Positions 9,453-16,769 of a stretch of 64,000 bases of DNA are shown piece after piece; position 1 is the first letter of the stretch; every line of letters starts with the position of its first letter. The notes under the pieces were generated by a model that ran no database searches, had not been told where the DNA came from, and saw only the letters and a list, made by a program, of their open reading frames with translations. The translations under genes were made by a program, and so were the position numbers. Source of the DNA: Candidatus Wildermuthbacteria bacterium. GTDB lineage: Bacteria; Patescibacteriota; Minisyncoccia; Minisyncoccales; UBA10102. The stretch is from assembly GCA_016203455.1 (NCBI GenBank), contig JACQMR010000014.1, positions 1 to 64,000 on the forward strand. The letters run 5' to 3'.

Positions 9453-10460
9453 ATGAGTAATACTTTTAAATTGATCATCGCTATCGTAGTTTCCGAGCTA
9501 GCCGGTATTATCGGCTCGGTGTTTACGACTCCGTCCATTGCTGGCTGGTACGTAGGAATCGTGAAGCCGGCTCTCAATCCTCCGGCATGGGTATTCGGAC
9601 CCGTCTGGACAACACTCTTTGCGCTTATGGGTATCGCGGCATACCTTGTTTGGAAAAAGGGACTAGATCGCAGGGATGTAAAAATCGCCCTCGGTATATT
9701 CCTCGGTCAGCTCGTCTTAAACACGTTCTGGTCGATTATCTTTTTCGGTCTGCACAGTCCCGGTGGTGCGCTTATTGAGATCGTATTCCTCTGGCTTGCT
9801 ATTCTTGCCACGATCATCGTTTTTGCGAAAATCTCCAAACCGGCTGCTTGGCTTCTCGTGCCATATATTCTCTGGGTCAGTTTTGCTGGATATCTGAATT
9901 ATTCGATTTGGCAATTAAACACTTCGGATTCCAATCAGGTCGCTTGCACTCAGGAAGCCAAACAATGCCCGGATGGTTCATACGTCGGCCGCACCGGACC
10001 CAAGTGCGAGTTCACCGCATGTCCGGGTGGAAATAATGACTTTTGGAAAACCATGACGGACAGCAAAACCGGCATGACGTTCCAGTATCCGGAAACTTTG
10101 CTCACTACCTACATCCATACGCAGGACTGGCCACCACAAATTCAGGTTCTGAACGAACCATATACTTGTACTGAAGCTGGATCAGAAACCGCTCGGGCCG
10201 GTAAGACAGAAAAGCGTTTGGTTGATAATCGTGAGTATTGTCGCACAAGCATTGTGGAAGGCGCGGCCGGCAGTATTTATACGCAATACGCCTACGCGTT
10301 TCCGAAAGACAATAAGACTATTATTTTCACCTTTACCACTCGCGCTACACAATGCGGCAATTATGACGAAGCCGATCGTAAAGCGTGCGAGGGCGAACGC
10401 GAGACATTTGATCTTGATAGTGTTGTAGATCGCATGGCGCGAAGCATAAAACAGCAATAA
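9453..10460 (+). CDS. TspO/MBR (tryptophan-rich sensory) membrane protein fused to a C-terminal Cys-containing extracellular domain
   Basis: N-terminus GSVFTTPSIAGWYVGIVKPALNPPAWVFGPVWTTLFALMGIAAYLVW...NTFWSIIFFGLHSP is TspO-like; followed by CTQEAKQCPDGSYVGRTGPKCEFTACPGG and about 140 further aa. Confidence 0.85.
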   Translation: MSNTFKLIIAIVVSELAGIIGSVFTTPSIAGWYVGIVKPALNPPAWVFGPVWTTLFALMGIAAYLVWKKGLDRRDVKIALGIFLGQLVLNTFWSIIFFGLHSPGGALIEIVFLWLAILATIIVFAKISKPAAWLLVPYILWVSFAGYLNYSIWQLNTSDSNQVACTQEAKQCPDGSYVGRTGPKCEFTACPGGNNDFWKTMTDSKTGMTFQYPETLLTTYIHTQDWPPQIQVLNEPYTCTEAGSETARAGKTEKRLVDNREYCRTSIVEGAAGSIYTQYAYAFPKDNKTIIFTFTTRATQCGNYDEADRKACEGERETFDLDSVVDRMARSIKQQ

Positions 10461-10621
10461 TGAGAAAGAAGCGGAATCCAAAATTTAAGGTTGAGGTGAT
10501 TTATAAAGATGTCCCGGACAAGAAGGACAGGGTACGTCAGCTCTGGGATTTGATGGTTGCCTTACCTGATCCGGAGAAAGCAAATAATAAAAGCCATGAT
10601 TCCATCAAAAAAGAAAATTGA
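10460..10621 (+). CDS. Small hypothetical protein (53 aa)
   Basis: ATG overlaps the TspO stop (taATGa); MRKKRNPKFKVEVIYKDVPDKKDRVRQLWDLMVALPDPEKANNKSHDSIKKEN*. Confidence 0.5.
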   Translation: MRKKRNPKFKVEVIYKDVPDKKDRVRQLWDLMVALPDPEKANNKSHDSIKKEN

Positions 10622-10841
10622 TGAGCTAAAAGAATTGGTTAAGCGAGAATTCGGTGTTGAGTGGACTGATCGTGATGCCTCGGACGCCGCCTATAATCTC
10701 GTTAATTATTATGATGCCCTTATGCGTTTCGCAGGGGAGGATATCCAGAAGTATATCGACACCGGTGGTGAACCGAGTTTCGCAGGACCGGACTATGATA
10801 AGTGGCTTTCTGAGCAAGCGGAAATCGTCAAAAAGATTTAG
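10596..10841 (+). CDS. Small hypothetical protein
   Basis: Internal ATG of ORF 10557..10841; MIPSKKKIDELKELVKREFGVEWTDRDASDAAYNLVNYYDALMR...; overlaps previous ORF by 26 bp. Confidence 0.5.
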   Translation: MIPSKKKIDELKELVKREFGVEWTDRDASDAAYNLVNYYDALMRFAGEDIQKYIDTGGEPSFAGPDYDKWLSEQAEIVKKI

Positions 10842-10908
10842 GCGGATAGAAACTCTAAATCCAAAAAACCGAAAGATTAGAATTGTTAAGCAATTATGAC
10901 TCGATATA

Positions 10909-10939
10909 ATTTGCTTAATTTTTGAGAAGTTAAGCAAAT
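10909..10939. terminator. Hairpin downstream of the defence operon, possible terminator
   Basis: ATTTGCTTAA ... TTAAGCAAAT perfect 10-bp inverted repeat with T-rich loop. Confidence 0.4.
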
Positions 10940-11050
10940 CGTCCCACGCTTTCAAAATTCGTTTTACGGCTCGACTGGTTCGCAATTGGTGGCAAACTCT
11001 TACTCTCGGCACAAAGCTCGCCACAAGGGCACACGGTGGGCAAGAATTGG

Positions 11051-11212
11051 TTACTTACCGGCATTGAGGAAGTCATAGTTGTAAAACTTCGCAACTTTCT
11101 TGATATTGTTCATGTTTTCGCGTACCGTGATCATATACTGCTTGTCCTCGAGTACGGTTATGAGACCGGACAAGCCGCGACCCCAATCAGAGACCGAGCA
11201 AGGCGGAAAATT
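11051..11212 (-). pseudogene. 3'-terminal remnant of a minus-strand protein gene
   Basis: Minus-strand reading gives ...SDWGRGLSGLITVLEDKQYMITVRENMNNIKKVAKFYNYDFLNAGK*; open for about 53 codons with no obvious start. Confidence 0.4.
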
Positions 11213-11258
11213 TCATTGCCCCTGGGCCAAAGCGTTGCCGGCGTGTTATAATGAAACC

Positions 11259-11798
11259 ATGGAAGACATGGAGAGTTTTATTACCATAGCTGAAGCATCG
11301 CGGGAATTTTCAAAGACCGACGGGTTGATTATGCGCCTGGTAAAAGACGCGCTTTCTCAAGGCGCGCAAGAGCAAGATGTGTGCAAAAAAGAGATGAGAG
11401 GGGGAAGAATGATGTTTTTGGTGAACAAATCGTTTATTTCAGAGCTGATTTCAGGAGATGAGACGCGGATGCGAGAACCGCGCGAAGAACAGCGGGTTTT
11501 TGGTTCTGTGGCGCGCGCGGAACAAGGCGCGCCCGCGGAAGAGCCGGCATACGCAATTTCCGATCTCATTCAGGCGAAAAACGAGATGATCTCCACTCTT
11601 CAAAAAGTGGTTGATGTGAAAGACGGCCAGATTCAGGACTTGAGCCGGAAAATAGACCAGCTCATTGAGCGGGATCACGAAACGAACATTCTTTTAAAAG
11701 GATTGCAGGATAAGATTTTGCTTTTAGAGCAAAATCCCGAAGGTCAGCGGGCGCAAGACGCCACGAAGAGAGAGGATGCTGTGAAAGAGAAGAAATGA
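11259..11798 (+). CDS. Hypothetical protein, N-terminal helix-turn-helix-like region plus coiled coil
   Basis: In-frame ATG at 11259 (ORF 11100..11798); MEDMESFITIAEASREFSKTDGLIMRLVKDAL... then IQAKNEMISTLQKVVDVKDGQIQDLSRKIDQLIERDHETN. Confidence 0.6.
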   Translation: MEDMESFITIAEASREFSKTDGLIMRLVKDALSQGAQEQDVCKKEMRGGRMMFLVNKSFISELISGDETRMREPREEQRVFGSVARAEQGAPAEEPAYAISDLIQAKNEMISTLQKVVDVKDGQIQDLSRKIDQLIERDHETNILLKGLQDKILLLEQNPEGQRAQDATKREDAVKEKK

Positions 11799-12070
11799 TG
11801 GAGAAATTGCGCTGGTTCTTTGGGGAATTTCATTCAGGAGCGGTTAATCAGATAGCGCATTTTATAGGGTTTTTGTTGCTTGGTTTTGGCTTGGGAGCGG
11901 GGAGATGGGAGTTTGTGGGCGTTTCGGGGGTTTTTATGATGGCCGGAAATCTCTATAATTATGCTCGCGGGAGATACAGAAAAGAGTTCTGGGAAACTTT
12001 GCCTTTGCAGATAGTGAGTTGGGCTGCGTGCGTGGCCGGGGCTTTCTTTGCGGCGAATGCGTTGAAATGA
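11795..12070 (+). CDS. Small membrane protein
   Basis: 91 aa, three hydrophobic segments; start overlaps previous stop. Confidence 0.6.
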   Translation: MMEKLRWFFGEFHSGAVNQIAHFIGFLLLGFGLGAGRWEFVGVSGVFMMAGNLYNYARGRYRKEFWETLPLQIVSWAACVAGAFFAANALK

Positions 12071-12101
12071 ATATTGTAGAGCCGCGGGTTTGTATCAACA
12101 A

Positions 12102-12128
12102 TAAAACCCCTCTAAAAGAGGGGTTTTA
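12102..12128 (+). terminator. Rho-independent-type hairpin
   Basis: TAAAACCCCTC TAAAA GAGGGGTTTTA. Confidence 0.75.
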
Positions 12129-12164
12129 TGTCGCCCGGGGATGGGGCGCAAGTTCGGATGTAAA

Positions 12165-12311
12165 TTACTTCCAGTCGGTTGTTTCGTCTCCTTCTTCCTG
12201 TTCCTCCCCCGCCTCGGCCTCTTCGGTCTCCTCGTCTTCTTCCGCGGGCATTCCGGTTTCATCCTCGCCTTCAAAGGCGAACGCTCCCATGTGTTCTTTC
12301 TCTGGCATCAT
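12165..12311 (-). CDS. Very acidic mini-protein (48 aa)
   Basis: MMPEKEHMGAFAFEGEDETGMPAEEDEETEEAEAGEEQEEGDETTDWK*; internal start of the 12165..12566 minus ORF. Confidence 0.5.
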   Translation of the reverse strand: MMPEKEHMGAFAFEGEDETGMPAEEDEETEEAEAGEEQEEGDETTDWK

Positions 12312-12582
12312 AAAAAATAATGGATAAGTTTTTCTCGCGACCTTTTGGCGTATTCCTGTTTTCAGCGTAATACAAAAGCCATTATTGGAAATACAGAGAA
12401 ACTTGTCAATACGGGCAAGGCATGTTTTTCCACAGGGTAGCAGAATTGATTTTGGCAATGCGGTATCCGGCAGTTTAGAGCCAAGTCCCGCAGTATGCTT
12501 CGCGCCCTGCTTTTGGGTACAATTGGCATTGCCGTATCCCTTGTTTTGTGATATTCTATATGTCATGGCGGACTTCGCAAGA

Positions 12583-12656
12583 GTCCCTGTAGCTCAATTG
12601 GATTGAGCAGTTCCGTCCTAAGGAAAAGATTGGAGGTTCGAGTCCTCCCAGGGACA
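12583..12656 (+). tRNA. tRNA-Arg (CCT)
   Basis: Acceptor GTCCCTG/CAGGGAC; anticodon stem-loop TTCC GTCCTAA GGAA; T-arm GGTTCGAGTCC. Confidence 0.9.
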
Positions 12657-12657
12657 C

Positions 12658-12729
12658 GGGCCTGTAGCTCAACGGCAGAGCACCTGGCTGGCAGTCAGGG
12701 GGTTGTGGGTTCAAATCCCATCGGGTCCA
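12658..12729 (+). tRNA. tRNA-Ala (GGC)
   Basis: Acceptor GGGCCTG/CGGGTCC; loop CTGGCAG; T-arm GGGTTCAAATCCC. Confidence 0.9.
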
Positions 12730-12738
12730 CCGCGTCGT

Positions 12739-12825
12739 GGAGGCGTGCGAGAGCGGTTGAATCGGACAGTTTCGAAAACTGTTATGGCCGTAAGGCCATC
12801 GAAGGTTCGAATCCTTCCGCCTCCG
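12739..12825 (+). tRNA. tRNA-Ser (CGA)
   Basis: Acceptor GGAGGCG/CGCCTCC; loop TTCGAAA; long variable arm; T-arm GGTTCGAATCC. Confidence 0.9.
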
Positions 12826-13093
12826 CCTTCGGTCCGCCGAAGCGGACCTACGGCGTGACGCAGTCCGCCAGTAGGTGTGCGAAGGCGACCTTCGCCACGC
12901 TGAAGCGTGGCTACGGCGTGACGCAGTCCGCAGTAGATACGCGAAAGCGGGCTTCGGTCCGCCGAAGCGGACCTACGGCCTGGCTACGCCAAATGGCTAT
13001 GCCATGGCGAGCGTGACAAAGTCCGCCAGTAGGTGTGCGAAGGCGACCTTCGCCACGCTGAAAACTACACCGCGCTGAAAGCGGCTTCGCAAT
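12826..13093. repeat. Modular GC-rich palindromic repeat, copy C1, directly 3' of tRNA-Ser(CGA)
   Basis: Modules CTTCGGTCCGCCGAAGCGGACCTACGGC, GACGCAGTCCGCCAGTAG, CCTGGCTACGCCAAATGGCTATGCCATGGCGAGC; shared with 48451-48706 and 52668-52888. Confidence 0.85.
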
Positions 13094-13102
13094 CATAGTA
13101 TT

Positions 13103-13474
13103 ATGCTATCTATGTTTTCAAGAAATAAAGAGAACGCGGAGCTTTTGCCAAAAGAGCTTGAAAAGAGAGTAAAAGCTCTGGAGGGGCGCGCCGAAAAACT
13201 TGTTCAGGATATGCGCGTTCTTGAGGATGAGTTTAAAAGCGCGGTAACGAAGATCGGGATTGTGCGCTTCAATCCTTTTCGCGAGGCCGGAGGAGATCAA
13301 AGCTTTTCCGTGGCGTTTTTAAACAAAGAACACAGCGGCGTGGTGGTAACCTCGCATTACGGCAAGGATATCAACAGGATTTACGCCAAAGAAGTTCAAA
13401 CCGGCGCGTCTCCCTATGCTTTGTCCGAGGAAGAGAAAGAAGCCATTGAGAAGGCGATAGCGCGCGCAACATAA
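13103..13474 (+). CDS. DUF4446-like protein
   Basis: VRFNPFREAGGDQSFSVAFLNKEHSGVVVTSHYGKDINRIYAKEVQTG. Confidence 0.75.
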   Translation: MLSMFSRNKENAELLPKELEKRVKALEGRAEKLVQDMRVLEDEFKSAVTKIGIVRFNPFREAGGDQSFSVAFLNKEHSGVVVTSHYGKDINRIYAKEVQTGASPYALSEEEKEAIEKAIARAT

Positions 13475-13498
13475 CAGATAACCGATAACAAAAGACCC

Positions 13499-14968
13499 AT
13501 GGCAACAAGACCTCCTATTGTAGTTATGCTGGGACATGTGGATCATGGGAAGTCCTCTTTGCTTGAGGCGATTAAAGAAGAGTTTCGCATTACGGCAAAA
13601 GAGGCGGGAGGCATAACCCAGCGCATTGGCGCCTATGTCGCGGAAATCGGCGGGAAATCCATAACATTTTTGGATACGCCGGGACACGAGGCGTTTTCCG
13701 CAATGAGATCTCGCGGAGCAAAAGCCGCGGATATAGGGGTTCTGGTGGTCGCCGCGGACGACGGGGTTCAGACGCAGACCAAAGAGGCCATTCGTCAGGC
13801 AAAGGAAGCGCGCATTCCCTTGGTGGTCGCCATTAATAAAGCAGATAAACCCGGGGCGGAGCCAGAGAAAATAAAACAGCAGTTGGCCCAAGAGGAAGTG
13901 CTGGTGGAGGCCTTTGGAGGGCAGACGCCGTGCGTGCTGACCTCCGCGGTTTCAAAGCAAGGCATTCAGGAGCTTTTGGAAATGATTTTGTTGATTGCTG
14001 AAGTTGAAGACCTTTCCGCCGATGCAAGCGCGCCTGCCCGCGGACTGGTTATTGAGGCCTTCCTGGATCAAAAAAGAGGTCCCGCGGCCTCCCTTTTGGT
14101 GTTAGACGGCACATTGCGCGCGGGAGATATTGTGGGCACTCAAACGGCATGGGGCAAGGTAAAGATTTTGGAGGATTCCCGGGGTATTTCCGCGGAGAGC
14201 GCGCTCCCCTCTTTTCCCTGTCTTGTTGTGGGGCTTCAGGGAGTTCCCGGGGTGGGAGAAGAGTTTCATGTTTTTTCGCGCGAAGAAGATGCGGTAAAAA
14301 ATATTGTTCCTGTTGTGGCGCAAGAGTTTCACAGGCACAAGGCGGCGGAGGGCGTTCCCACTCTTGATATTATCTTGAAGGCGGATGTTCAGGGTTCTTT
14401 AGAAGTGGTGAAAAGCGTATTATTGAAGATTCCGCAAGAAAAGATTGCTTTGCGCTTCGTGAATGAAAGTGTTGGAGAGATTGGAGAGAGTGATGTGAGG
14501 ACGGCGGCAGGCACCAAGGCCAGGATTATAGCGTTTCGCGCCAAGTCGCAGGCCGGCATGGCGGATTTGGCGGAACGAGAAGGAGTGGTTATAGAGACAT
14601 TTGAAGTGATTTACGATCTTATTCAGCGCGTGCGCGACCTTATGGAAAAAGGCATGGCCGCCGAGACGGTAAAAAGGGAGCTTGGGTCTCTAAAAGTATT
14701 GGCCGTATTTCTCGCGGATAAAAACAGGCAGATTGTCGGGGGGAGAGTGGGGTCCGGAGAGATTTTGAAAGGCAGTAAACTTGAGGTTACGCGAGGAGAA
14801 CAGGTGGTGGGCCAGGGGAAGGTGGTAAACCTGCAAAAGCAGAAAAAGGACGCGGGCAAGGCAATCGCGGGTGAAGAATGCGGCATACTGTACGAGGGGC
14901 CAGAGAAGATTCAGCAGGGGGATATATTAAGGGCTTTTGTTATAGAAACTCAATTAGCGGTATTGTGA
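13499..14968 (+). CDS. infB: Translation initiation factor IF-2 (short form)
   Basis: GHVDHGKSSLLEAI, GGITQRIGAY, FLDTPGHEAFSAMRSRGA, NKADKP; C-terminal IF-2 domains. Confidence 0.95.
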   Translation: MATRPPIVVMLGHVDHGKSSLLEAIKEEFRITAKEAGGITQRIGAYVAEIGGKSITFLDTPGHEAFSAMRSRGAKAADIGVLVVAADDGVQTQTKEAIRQAKEARIPLVVAINKADKPGAEPEKIKQQLAQEEVLVEAFGGQTPCVLTSAVSKQGIQELLEMILLIAEVEDLSADASAPARGLVIEAFLDQKRGPAASLLVLDGTLRAGDIVGTQTAWGKVKILEDSRGISAESALPSFPCLVVGLQGVPGVGEEFHVFSREEDAVKNIVPVVAQEFHRHKAAEGVPTLDIILKADVQGSLEVVKSVLLKIPQEKIALRFVNESVGEIGESDVRTAAGTKARIIAFRAKSQAGMADLAEREGVVIETFEVIYDLIQRVRDLMEKGMAAETVKRELGSLKVLAVFLADKNRQIVGGRVGSGEILKGSKLEVTRGEQVVGQGKVVNLQKQKKDAGKAIAGEECGILYEGPEKIQQGDILRAFVIETQLAVL

Positions 14969-15306
14969 CCGAACGCGTTCCACAAGTAAATGAGTTATTG
15001 CGGAAAGAAATCGGGGCAATCCTCTTGAGGGAGTTGGATGTGGAAGACGGCGTATTGGCAACTCTTACCAGAGTTGAGGCAACTCCTAATTTGCAGTCAG
15101 CCCGGGTTTATATTAGTGTGATGCCAGAAGAAAAAGGGCTGGATTTCGTGAAGTCATTGAAGTATCAGGTGTATCAGGTTCAGCAGGAATTAAACAGGCG
15201 TTTGAAGATGCGCCCTGTTCCCAAGATAGAATGGCGTTTGGAAACAAAAACCGCTGAAGCGCACAAGATAGAGAAATTGCTGGATAGCATAAAAAAGGAA
15301 GGGTAA
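14965..15306 (+). CDS. rbfA: Ribosome-binding factor A
   Basis: GTG start overlapping infB stop (GTGA); VPQVNELLRKEIGAILLRELD...ARVYISVMPEEKG. Confidence 0.85.
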   Translation: MTERVPQVNELLRKEIGAILLRELDVEDGVLATLTRVEATPNLQSARVYISVMPEEKGLDFVKSLKYQVYQVQQELNRRLKMRPVPKIEWRLETKTAEAHKIEKLLDSIKKEG

Positions 15307-15307
15307 T

Positions 15308-15379
15308 GGCCGAGTAGCCAAGTGGTAAGGCAAGGGTCTGCAAAACCCTTATACATGGGTTCAATTCCCATCTCGGCCT
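15308..15379 (+). tRNA. tRNA-Cys (GCA)
   Basis: Acceptor GGCCGAG/CTCGGCC; loop CTGCAAA. Confidence 0.88.
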
Positions 15380-15403
15380 CACGAGATGCGCAGGAAAGCG
15401 AAT

Positions 15404-15487
15404 GCCCGGGTGTCGGAACTGGCAGACGAGGGGGACTTAAAATCCCGTGACCGCAAGGTCGTGTGGGTTCAAATCCCACCCCGGGCA
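15404..15487 (+). tRNA. tRNA-Leu (TAA)
   Basis: Acceptor GCCCGGG/CCCGGGC; GGGA CTTAAAA TCCC; long variable arm. Confidence 0.9.
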
Positions 15488-15490
15488 CAA

Positions 15491-15523
15491 AAAAACAGTC
15501 CGCCGTTGAGGCGGACTGTTTTT
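15491..15523 (+). terminator. Hairpin terminator
   Basis: AAAAACAGTCCGCC GTTGA GGCGGACTGTTTTT. Confidence 0.8.
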
Positions 15524-15545
15524 GTTCAAATGTCCTATGGTTGTC

Positions 15546-16049
15546 CTAGTCCTCCAGCACCTCAATATGGGTATCTTTTGCTCCAAATTCTTTGGCTTGT
15601 TCGTAGTTTGAGAACCAGACATCCACCATGTACTGTTTTCTCGGGTGCATGCGGTCTTCAACGACAAACACTTTTTCTCCGTATACTTCGGGCAACCTTA
15701 TCTTTGTGCCAAAAGGGAGGAAGTTTGCCGCCACAATTCCGTCTCGCACAAGTGTTCCGGATGCCGTAATGAACGGGGTGTCGTCTGTTTGTTCGGGCGT
15801 TGAGGAATATCCGGTCGCTATGATGTGTATGACTCGCTCCACGCGTTTGGGCGTGTCAAGGAGAGATACCGCCACCAACGCTCCCTGGGAGAAGATAAGC
15901 TCTTCCCCATGCGTTGTTTGAAAAAATGAAGTTGCGATTTCTGTCCTGGGAGACGGATCCCCTGCCGTTTCCGGCGCTTGAGCGGGAGAGAGCAGGGTGC
16001 CAAACATGGCTATTCCTGCAAGCATATTGCGCGTATTGCTTTGTTTCAT
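15546..16049 (-). CDS. Secreted 3D-domain protein
   Basis: GTLVRDGIVAANFLPFGTKIRLPEVYGEKVFVVEDRMHPRKQYMVDVWFSNYEQAKEFG; N-terminal signal-like segment. Confidence 0.8.
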   Translation of the reverse strand: MKQSNTRNMLAGIAMFGTLLSPAQAPETAGDPSPRTEIATSFFQTTHGEELIFSQGALVAVSLLDTPKRVERVIHIIATGYSSTPEQTDDTPFITASGTLVRDGIVAANFLPFGTKIRLPEVYGEKVFVVEDRMHPRKQYMVDVWFSNYEQAKEFGAKDTHIEVLED

Positions 16050-16173
16050 AAAAATATACCCTTTTCAGGGTATGGACATAAGTATACTATAGTTAGGACA
16101 AAAAGTCAAGAGCGGTCATTGATAGGACATCAATGCCTGGTATGGGGTGTTTGGAATTCTCCACAGCGGTTAT

Positions 16174-16201
16174 TTGACACGGGTTTTCCGAATGATAAAA
16201 T
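16174..16201 (+). promoter_or_regulatory. Putative sigma-70 promoter upstream of nrdR
   Basis: TTGACA - 16 nt - TAAAAT. Confidence 0.5.
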
Positions 16202-16272
16202 ACAAAGTGCGCGAAGGATTTTTCTTGTATGGTTTTTGATAATCTGTATACAATCTGTTGATTTGATATGGC

Positions 16273-16728
16273 ATGAAATGTCCTGTTTGCAGAAAGGAAA
16301 CGCAGGTGACAAATTCCAGATCGGCCGATCAGGAGCGCGCCATTAAGCGCCGAAGGGTATGTTTGGCTTGTAAGCGCAGATTCACCACATACGAACGGAT
16401 AGAATTATTCGGGTTGGAGGTTCAGAAGCGCGACGGTTCCAGGGAACCCTACGCCCGCCATAAGCTGGAATTGGGCCTCCGAAAGGCCTTGGAGAAACGG
16501 CCGGTATCAGAGGAGCAGTTCCAGAAGATGGTTGCCATGATTGAGAATGATATTTTCAATTTGGAAAAAGAAGCCGTCTCTTCAGAGGAAATCGGGCATA
16601 GTGTTCTTTCGCGTCTTCAAGATGTTGATAAGGTTGCGTATTTGAGATTTGCTTCCGTGCACCGTAATTTCAGGAGTCCAAAAGCGTTTGAGAAAGAGAT
16701 TCAAAAGTTAGAAAAATCAGGTCGTTAA
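16273..16728 (+). CDS. nrdR: Transcriptional repressor NrdR
   Basis: MKCPVCRKETQVTNSRSADQERAIKRRRVCLACKRRFTTYERIE zinc ribbon plus ATP-cone. Confidence 0.95.
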   Translation: MKCPVCRKETQVTNSRSADQERAIKRRRVCLACKRRFTTYERIELFGLEVQKRDGSREPYARHKLELGLRKALEKRPVSEEQFQKMVAMIENDIFNLEKEAVSSEEIGHSVLSRLQDVDKVAYLRFASVHRNFRSPKAFEKEIQKLEKSGR

Positions 16729-16769
16729 TTCCATTTATTAGCCCCGCGCGCGGGGCATCCCTCTCGCTT

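Noticed and set aside
2-10621. Calling the first operon a DISARM or BREX system
   Set aside because: No DrmA/B/C or BrxC/PglZ-like proteins seen; the methyltransferase and helicase motifs fit type III-like Mod/Res better
12603-13078. ORFs of 137 and 67 aa over the tRNA/repeat region
   Set aside because: They translate tRNA genes and repeat family C; not genuine proteins
12826-13093. CRISPR array possibility for the repeat block
   Set aside because: Modules are irregularly ordered, palindromic and without constant-length unique spacers; no cas genes in the window
13319-13891. 190-aa minus ORF
   Set aside because: Antisense to DUF4446-like gene and infB; no motifs
15180-15667. Minus-strand ORFs over tRNA-Cys/tRNA-Leu
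   Set aside because: Overlap two clear tRNA genes and rbfA in antisense
16741-16756. GCCCCGCGCGCGGGGC palindrome as a cobalamin riboswitch before nrdJ
   Set aside because: Only 16 bp; no room for a B12 riboswitch fold between nrdR and nrdJ; at most a small hairpin
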